Shown here in pieces: positions 58,264 to 64,000 of a stretch of DNA of 64,000 bases. Both the position numbers and the translations under genes were made by a program. Location: NCBI GenBank assembly GCA_033297075.1, contig MU858147.1:1-64000 (forward strand). Direction: 5' to 3'. The notes below the pieces were generated by a model. That model worked only from the letters and a program-made list of their open reading frames with translations. It searched no databases and was not told the origin of the DNA. Positions within the stretch are counted from its first letter, which is position 1; each line of letters begins with the position of its first letter. Origin of the DNA: Rhypophila decipiens. Lineage: Eukaryota; Ascomycota; Sordariomycetes; Sordariales; Naviculisporaceae.

Positions 58264-58992
58264 CAGGAGTATTCCATGTCCGGTGCCGCAGGAGGCAGCA
58301 GGCGGGACACGAGCACAATTAACTTGGATTCGGAGGCCTCGCCGGAGGGCGACGGTTGAGGTTTATAGAGACGGAGCTGAGTATCTGGGGATAACCGGCT
58401 TGGTAACACGTTGGACTGATTCCAGGGTAGATATATGGATCAATAGAAACCCAGAACGACAAAGGGAGTTAGTCTCAATGACGGCGGTAATATTGTCAGT
58501 ATCTTTCCCTTTTGTTTTTGCTGTTCTGTTTTCCATCCGCTTTCGGACTTGGTACGCTTTCGCAAGACTTGAGCCCCGTCATGACCAATCAATGTTGATA
58601 ATGCTTCGTTATAAATGCAAACTGCCCCATAAATATGAAAAATGCCTTAGCATTAGGATTTACAGCGCGCTGTAAATCGCATCAAGTTACCACCATATTC
58701 GTTAGCAGTATTCCGCCGAGTCCCGTATATATCCCAGAGGGGGCATAACAGCGTACTTAGCCACAGCCCACTAGGGCTTACTAGCTCAGCACTATTACAG
58801 CTCTACACACCTTAAGGAACTTTCCCCAACCTATAAGGAAGGTCCCCCTAAGTACTATAAGGCCCGGGAGTAGGTTACTTAGTTAGTTATAGGGGTAGTA
58901 TAACTACTAGATAGCTAGTATACCCGAAAATAGTAGAAATAGTAGTATAAAAATTAGTCTTTCTTTTAGTTTTCTTTATTAAACTAGTATAC
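58264..58992. other. Intergenic, AT-rich and TAG/CTAG-rich on its right side
   Basis: From about 58680 to 58990 the DNA is rich in CTAG, TTAG and TATA steps with no coding frame. This resembles old transposon sequence altered by C-to-T change, next to the LTR-like element. Confidence 0.45.
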
Positions 58993-59283
58993 TGTCATGA
59001 CCCAGGTCGCAGTTTACCCCACACAAGGCCGCCAACCAATCAAAGAGGCCTGAGGGTGCTGAAGGGGCGCGACCTATCATGACGTGCTCGGTGGTGAGCA
59101 AGATGAGAACACCGAGCACACAGAAATAGGTTCCTATATAGCAGGAGAATGCGCAGCATTCTCCGTCCGAGGATTCTTGGATTCCTCACATACAAGTTCC
59201 AAGTTCTGAACATACCTGAGTTCATCGTCTACTATCTTGTTCATCTTTAACAAGCTCTTAGTAGAGCAACCTGATCAGTGACA
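58993..59283. mobile_element. Putative solo LTR (291 bp)
   Basis: The element starts TGTCA and ends TGACA; outward, the inverted match extends to 8 bp (TACTGTCA / TGACAGTA). Inside are a TATA-like CCTATATAGC (59133-59142) and two perfect 9-bp hairpins: GTGCTCGGT/ACCGAGCAC (59084-59092, 59111-59119) and GGAGAATGC/GCATTCTCC (59144-59152, 59156-59164). Size, TG...CA ends and TATA box suit an LTR. No reverse transcriptase or second copy is in the window, and no clear target-site duplication flanks it, so a short inverted-repeat element is an alternative. Confidence 0.55.
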
Positions 59284-60444
59284 GTACTTGTAGTACTTAC
59301 CGCCTACAACCTTCCTTCCAAACTGTCAACCCCCCGTTAGGCGTCCAGCCTTGCAGTCTGTACCTACCCAGGTGTCAGGTTGTAACAGTCCCAGGTGCTG
59401 GAACTATCTTGGTCTTCCTAAATGCAGTTGAACATCCACAAAGATACGAATTAGCCCCTCTGGAAAGGGCCAGTCCCTGGGAGGGGTCGCCTCATGAGTT
59501 TCGATGAGATGTTTCCCTGATCTCCACTGGGAAGCACCCTAGGGTGGGTTCTCGACTCTGTTTTCACGGCTGGCGGGCCGGTTAAAATGCTTCTTCTCGC
59601 TGAGCAGGAAGTGGATGGATTACTCAGAGAGTAAACACTACCGGTACGGTTCGTCTTTCTCAAGTCCCATCTGTGTGGTTCCAGACCCCAGACCCCAGAC
59701 CCCAGACCCCAGATCCCAGACCTCCTCCTCCTACAATGCTATATTAGCCGGCATGTTAAGATGTCGATCTCTGCCCTGTGTGCCTTGACATGAGACTTGA
59801 AACAGAGGTAACATTACCATTGCTGTGGACTCGTGGAAACACAAACTGAACAGCCAATTGAACTGGAGTTTATATAGTGGGTAACGGCTCGGTAGGTACT
59901 CGCTTGGTTACACCGTTACAGCCGAGAAGGACACACAACCCCTGGACGGGATGGTGGTTCCCAGACACAATTTTGCCAAGCACTTTACCCCTATACCGAG
60001 CTGCTTATATGAACGCGGAGAATACCTCTCAACCTTGAGGTCCGGACCCAGCGGAGAAAGCAAAAGCTTGCGTGGACATTTTCATGCAATTGCATGGTTA
60101 TTGGTTTTTCCATATTAATGGCTTGTGTTAACGAATTGTTGACCGAACCGAGAGGCTGAAGATGACGTGCGCAACGTTTATATGAGCGTTGAAGAGATTT
60201 CTTTTACGGCGGGGATGTCAACCGAGTGGGGGAATCGGGAAGTTATGGTGAAATTGAATTAAAACGAGAGAGGGAATATATGAAGAGAGCATGTCTCTGA
60301 CTTTCTCATATATAGTACACGTATCCCAGCTTAGACATTTGTCTTGGTCCTCTCCTGCTGACCGAGTAGATATATAATTTCAGCACCTCCAGGTCTTCCT
60401 TTAGGTCCCACTGGCAATCAGCGGCGCCCTATCAACCGACCAGC
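59284..60444. other. Intergenic, nothing beyond a short tandem repeat
   Basis: No gene is supported. A 7-bp repeat lies at 59681-59722. The last 200 bp are TC-rich and lead into the chitin-binding gene. Confidence 0.45.
59681..59722. repeat. CCAGACC heptamer tandem repeat
   Basis: About six tandem CCAGACC units; the fifth has one T substitution. Noncoding. Confidence 0.85.
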
Positions 60445-61560
60445 ATGATGATATTCCCACTCAGTCTCCTGGCCCTCGCAAGTCTGGCATCGAGCCAACT
60501 CCAATCCTCGCCAGACGCCACATGCGGCGGAGTAAGCGGGTATACCTGTCTAGGCTCTGAATTCGGCCAATGCTGTTCTGCCGAAGGCTGGTGCGGTGAC
60601 ACGGCCCAACACTGCGAGACAGACTCAGGCTGCCAGTCACAATGGGGACTCTGCGGTGCGAACCTGGCCAACTCCGGCCCGCCATCACCATCAGTCACGA
60701 CTATCCCTACCAGACAGACCGTCTTGCCGACTATATCAGCTCCTAATCCCACGAGGTCGTTCGTCTCGGTGGTTTACATTACCGAAACCCAAACCCAGAT
60801 AGTTCGCACTACCGTCAGGGGCGGCGGGATAATTACTGCTACCGTCACGTCGACGAGTTACACCCTCAAGCCGCTGAGCATCCGGACGACAGTGACAGAA
60901 ACGGCAACATCACTAGTCCTTTCAAACATAACATCGACGTCTACCGTGCAGTTGACCTCCATCATCCCAGTGACGTCTTTCCAGACGCGTACAGCAACGA
61001 TCAACGCTACTTCAACCCAGACAGTGAATACAACGGTCACCAGTTTCTCTATTATTTTCGCCACGGCATATGAGACGGTGAATGTGACGAATCTGTATAC
61101 CTCGACGGTATGGCAGACAGCGACCTCGACCAGGACGGTGGATGTGTCGCGTACGAACTTCAACTGGGTGAATCAGACTCTCACTCAGACGGTGACACAA
61201 ATGCAGAATCAAACTCAGCTTGAAGTTCTGACCTCGACACAATGGGTCAACGAGACTTTGACATTCTCTGTTACCATGCCTGTGTCGGTGACACAGACTG
61301 TTTTGCAAACCCAGACACAGACGGTGGTAGTTACTTCGACAGTTGGGGGAGGAGGAGGAGGAGCCTTTTCATCATTGTCAACAGCGGGACCAGGACTGGG
61401 GTCGTCATCAGCCTCGACAACAGAAACAGGGCCAGCAACGACAAAAATACCGGGGGTTGTAACGAAAACGCCGAGTATATCGGCTGCATCCTCGTCAATG
61501 TCACTGCAGCCGCCCAGCCTGACCCCCCAGCAGGACCGGCGGTGGTGGTCTAGACTTTGA
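60445..61560 (+). CDS. Secreted hevein-type chitin-binding protein with Thr/Ser-rich stalk, 371 aa
   Basis: Single exon. The signal peptide is MMIFPLSLLALASLASS. Residues about 26-72 form one type-1 chitin-binding domain (CBM18): TCGGVSGYTCLGS, GQCCSAEGWCGD and CGANLA, with eight cysteines in hevein order. The next 220 residues are almost all Thr, Ser and Val, with many NxS/T sites and recurring TxTxT / TVT patterns, a likely glycosylated extended stalk. A Gly run and a Ser/Thr tail end in RRWWSRL; no typical GPI signal follows. It may bind the fungus's own wall chitin or chitin fragments. The alternating Thr pattern is encoded by imperfect ACG/ACA-rich DNA. Confidence 0.85.
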   Translation: MMIFPLSLLALASLASSQLQSSPDATCGGVSGYTCLGSEFGQCCSAEGWCGDTAQHCETDSGCQSQWGLCGANLANSGPPSPSVTTIPTRQTVLPTISAPNPTRSFVSVVYITETQTQIVRTTVRGGGIITATVTSTSYTLKPLSIRTTVTETATSLVLSNITSTSTVQLTSIIPVTSFQTRTATINATSTQTVNTTVTSFSIIFATAYETVNVTNLYTSTVWQTATSTRTVDVSRTNFNWVNQTLTQTVTQMQNQTQLEVLTSTQWVNETLTFSVTMPVSVTQTVLQTQTQTVVVTSTVGGGGGGAFSSLSTAGPGLGSSSASTTETGPATTKIPGVVTKTPSISAASSSMSLQPPSLTPQQDRRWWSRL

Positions 61561-61976
61561 CATGGATGGTACAACAAATCAACTGGGTCGAGAAGAATGG
61601 CGTATGAGCTTTGCATATACTGGCGAAAATGGTCATGTGTAGATATGGTATAGCCCGTATAAGGTACAAGTAAATATATGTCTCTAAATATAATCTCACA
61701 AGCCTTATAAGCCTCGCCTTTTTACGGGCATTTTTAGTCCCGCCAAGTTAATTTAAGAGAAAAGCCTTGTGCCCCTATCTATTATACCATGGCCCCTATT
61801 TCGTGTTTCACGCCCCTATTTCCACAACCCTTCGAGCAACTTGTAAGTCCTGTCAGGAAAAAGCCCCCAAAGACAATTCTGATCTGTGGGGCCAAGTCGG
61901 TTAGGTCAAGAAATGCCCAAGCAGTGACCCGATGTTGGTCCCGCGTCGACAATGTGATTGTCACTGATACACGTAG
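61561..61976. other. Intergenic, AT-rich
   Basis: The 3' flanks of two convergent genes. Nothing was recognised. Confidence 0.5.
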
Positions 61977-63976
61977 CTAAGGTATAAACTGTTCGCAACA
62001 AATACCATGCCGCCATCCCTTTGGAATCTGATGAGGAGGCTCTACAAGAGGGCGTTTTCCGTCCCCGTATGCTGCAAATCTCTCGCCTCCGTGAGCTTTG
62101 ATCTCCTCGTCGGAGCAGACCCGACTTCCCGGCTCTGTTTGCTCGTTCGGGCCATCCAGGAGCGTATGAACGTTGAGCAAAAACCACAGTGTTAAGCCGT
62201 AAGGTGTCGGCGTGGCTTCGTCGTTGGCGTCTCTGCCCCAGTCGGCCCAGTGCTCGAGGGGCTCACGGCCGTAGGCGATTTCGTCGTCCTTGTCGGTATT
62301 GGGGTGGCGACGCACGAATTTCCAGCACTCGGTACGATATAGTCTGGTGCGGGTGTTCCACCTTCGGTTTTTGAACGTGGTCATGATGAATCTGCGCCGG
62401 CCGATTTCCTGCTCCTGGGCATCCATGTCCCCTTCTTCCGGCTTCCACTGGGCCTCAATGGCCGCCTGTAACTCGCGGTGCTCGCGTATGTTTTGCTCCC
62501 GCGTGGTCTGTTCTCTGCGGTATTCCACCTCTTTCCACAAGTAAAAGACTCCCATTGAATCACAGGCCGCGACCCACCAAAATCCATCGTCTTTGTCATC
62601 ATCCTCATCGTCGTCCAAGTCAGGACGTCGGGAGTAATCGAACCACTCGATAACGTTGTCTTCATCCCCTCCATCGTCGTCGGCTTCCTTTTGGTCTCTT
62701 ATCTCCAGATACCTTGAGTCATTGTGCTCCTGGGGAGAGAAGAGGGTGCTACTGTGGTAATGGTGTCCCCGAGGATCGATGCGAACGGCGTGGTCTCCCC
62801 TCCCCATCTCACGCTCTAGCGCCGCAAGTTCATCTTTACCGTACAGCTCTTCGGCCAGCACACCGTTTGTGCACGCGTCGGCTATTGCGTAGCTGTGGCA
62901 ATGCTCCGAGTCAGAGTCGAAGATGGCGTGGTGTGTGCACGCCGTTACGCCGCGGCCCACGGTGTAGAGCTGTCGGGCAAAGTGTCGGTCCAGACCGCCA
63001 AGTGAGCTCAGGAGATTGATAAACTCGGTGTCCTTTGCCTCTTGAGGCTCAGTACATAATCTGGAGCGCTGAGAAGTTCTTTCGGCTTCGCGAGATTTGC
63101 CCATTCTTGACCGGAACGACGCGTTGACGAGGCTGAGTAGCCGATCCTCATCTACCCAATACGGCTGCACAGCGGCCTCTGCAAGACCAGCCCGCTCGGC
63201 CCTGGTAGGGTTTGAAATTTCAGGGCAGAACCGAACTACTCCCTTGTCCCCAGCAGTTGACTGGAGAATCTTGAACTCGCGCAGGTCCAGAGTGTCCGTG
63301 ACTTCGAGGTCCTGCTTGGCAATGGTGAGAATGTCTCTCACGGTGATATCGCACTCGACCAAGTGTAGCTTTCTGAGGCAGTGAGCGTGGCGGGCCAAAG
63401 AAAGCCGACAGTGTCCTCATTTGAAAGTCGCAGTGCGTAAGCCGCAGCTCCCGGAGCCCTTCCCACTTGTGCTGTGGATCCTCGAGGAGGTAATTGAGCA
63501 TATTTACTGAGCAGCTGCTCAAGACTTTTTTCTTCTCGGCGCATTCTTCGTGTAACAACCTGCACTTGTGGGACTCGGGCAAGGTTTTGCGAGTTGGGGT
63601 CTGAATAAGTCTGCCACTTCTTGTGGCTTCGTACTTCAGGCCTTCTCGCAGCAGTGCTTGGTAGCCGTAGGTACTTCCATTTTCAAAGCAAAGCGAGAGT
63701 GACGTTAGTATGGAAGCTTGTCGGAGGCATTTCCCTAGGTGGAAATTGTCGCCGTCTAGGCCAAAACTGAGGCAAAGGTCGATCGATGTCAGCTTCTGGA
63801 AGGCCTCAAAACAAATACGACCATGCGCATGGACCTGGAGTCTGGAAAGTGCATGCCGCCACTGCAGTTCGTCGGCGAAGCACAGGCTGCGGATGGGAAG
63901 GCCAAGCTCGGCCGCTTTGGCCGCGACCCAAACGAGAAAATTGCAGAATCCCCAGCTCGGAGAGCTGAGGGGCTAA
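61977..63976 (-). pseudogene. Leucine-rich-repeat / F-box-like protein, frameshifted and cut by window edge
   Basis: The minus-strand frame begins at a likely acceptor (GTTTTAG) near 63977 and continues past the window upstream. Leucine-rich segments ELGLPIRSLCFADEL, LTSIDLCLSFGLD and LRELRLTHCDFQ resemble the L-domain half of fungal F-box proteins. At 63393-63402 the frame shifts by one base in AAAG-AAAG: upstream reads FQMRTLSAF, downstream LARHAHCLRKLHLVECDITV, which together form one repeat. The rest is open to the stop at 61977, with an acidic run (DLDDDEDDDKDD) and a Trp-rich C-terminal domain (WEADR-like, WFDYS, FWWVAACDS). No further break is seen. A single-base sequencing error in the A/AG-rich tract would also explain it. 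Confidence 0.6.
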
Positions 63977-64000
63977 AACCTGGGGACCTTGGCGATACTA

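Overview
The window is nuclear DNA from a filamentous ascomycete (Pezizomycotina, most likely Sordariomycetes; the species cannot be named from the sequence alone). The evidence is short GT-AG introns of about 50-190 nt with fungal branch points, a tRNA-Thr with a short anticodon-loop intron, and fungal-only families: HET, HsbA-like, RTA1-like, DUF3716, GH55, hevein-type chitin-binding and Dug2. Gene models were rebuilt by hand. The exon joins given keep the reading frame unless a break is stated.

From 1 to 30.5 kb the layout is ordinary and gene-dense, mostly on the minus strand. In order: a conserved hypothetical with a myristoylation-like N terminus (720-1448), a secreted Cys-rich protein with a STIG1-like motif, a DUF3716 protein with 36-bp coding repeats, a four-helix membrane protein, a Kap123-type importin beta, an RTA1-like seven-helix protein, a D-2-hydroxyacid dehydrogenase, tRNA-Thr(AGU), a Dabb-domain protein, an Aurora kinase, an HsbA-like cell-wall protein, a secreted beta-propeller protein, a small secreted Cys-rich protein and a GH55 exo-beta-1,3-glucanase.

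From 30.5 to 35.6 kb no gene can be supported with confidence. At 35.6-40.7 kb lies the most unusual gene: a protein of about 1671 residues that joins an indoleamine-2,3-dioxygenase-like haem domain, an FAD/NADPH reductase of the cytochrome P450 reductase type without its FMN domain, and a cytochrome b5 domain. It looks like a self-sufficient haem oxygenase (inferred).

From 41 to 64 kb the character is more accessory: an F-box-like protein, a HET-domain protein, Dug2 (WD40 plus M20 peptidase), an unrecognised gene, a threonine-aspartase/asparaginase, a broken zinc-finger/P-loop/RING/patatin gene, an LTR-like element beside AT-rich DNA, a chitin-binding surface protein, and a frameshifted leucine-rich-repeat-like gene running off the right edge. 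The patatin gene has lost 11 bp over its Walker A motif and carries an in-frame TAG.

Two arrays of one 22-bp minisatellite family sit between convergent gene pairs (19.95 and 45.5 kb). They lie in opposite orientations, and each begins just after a stop codon.
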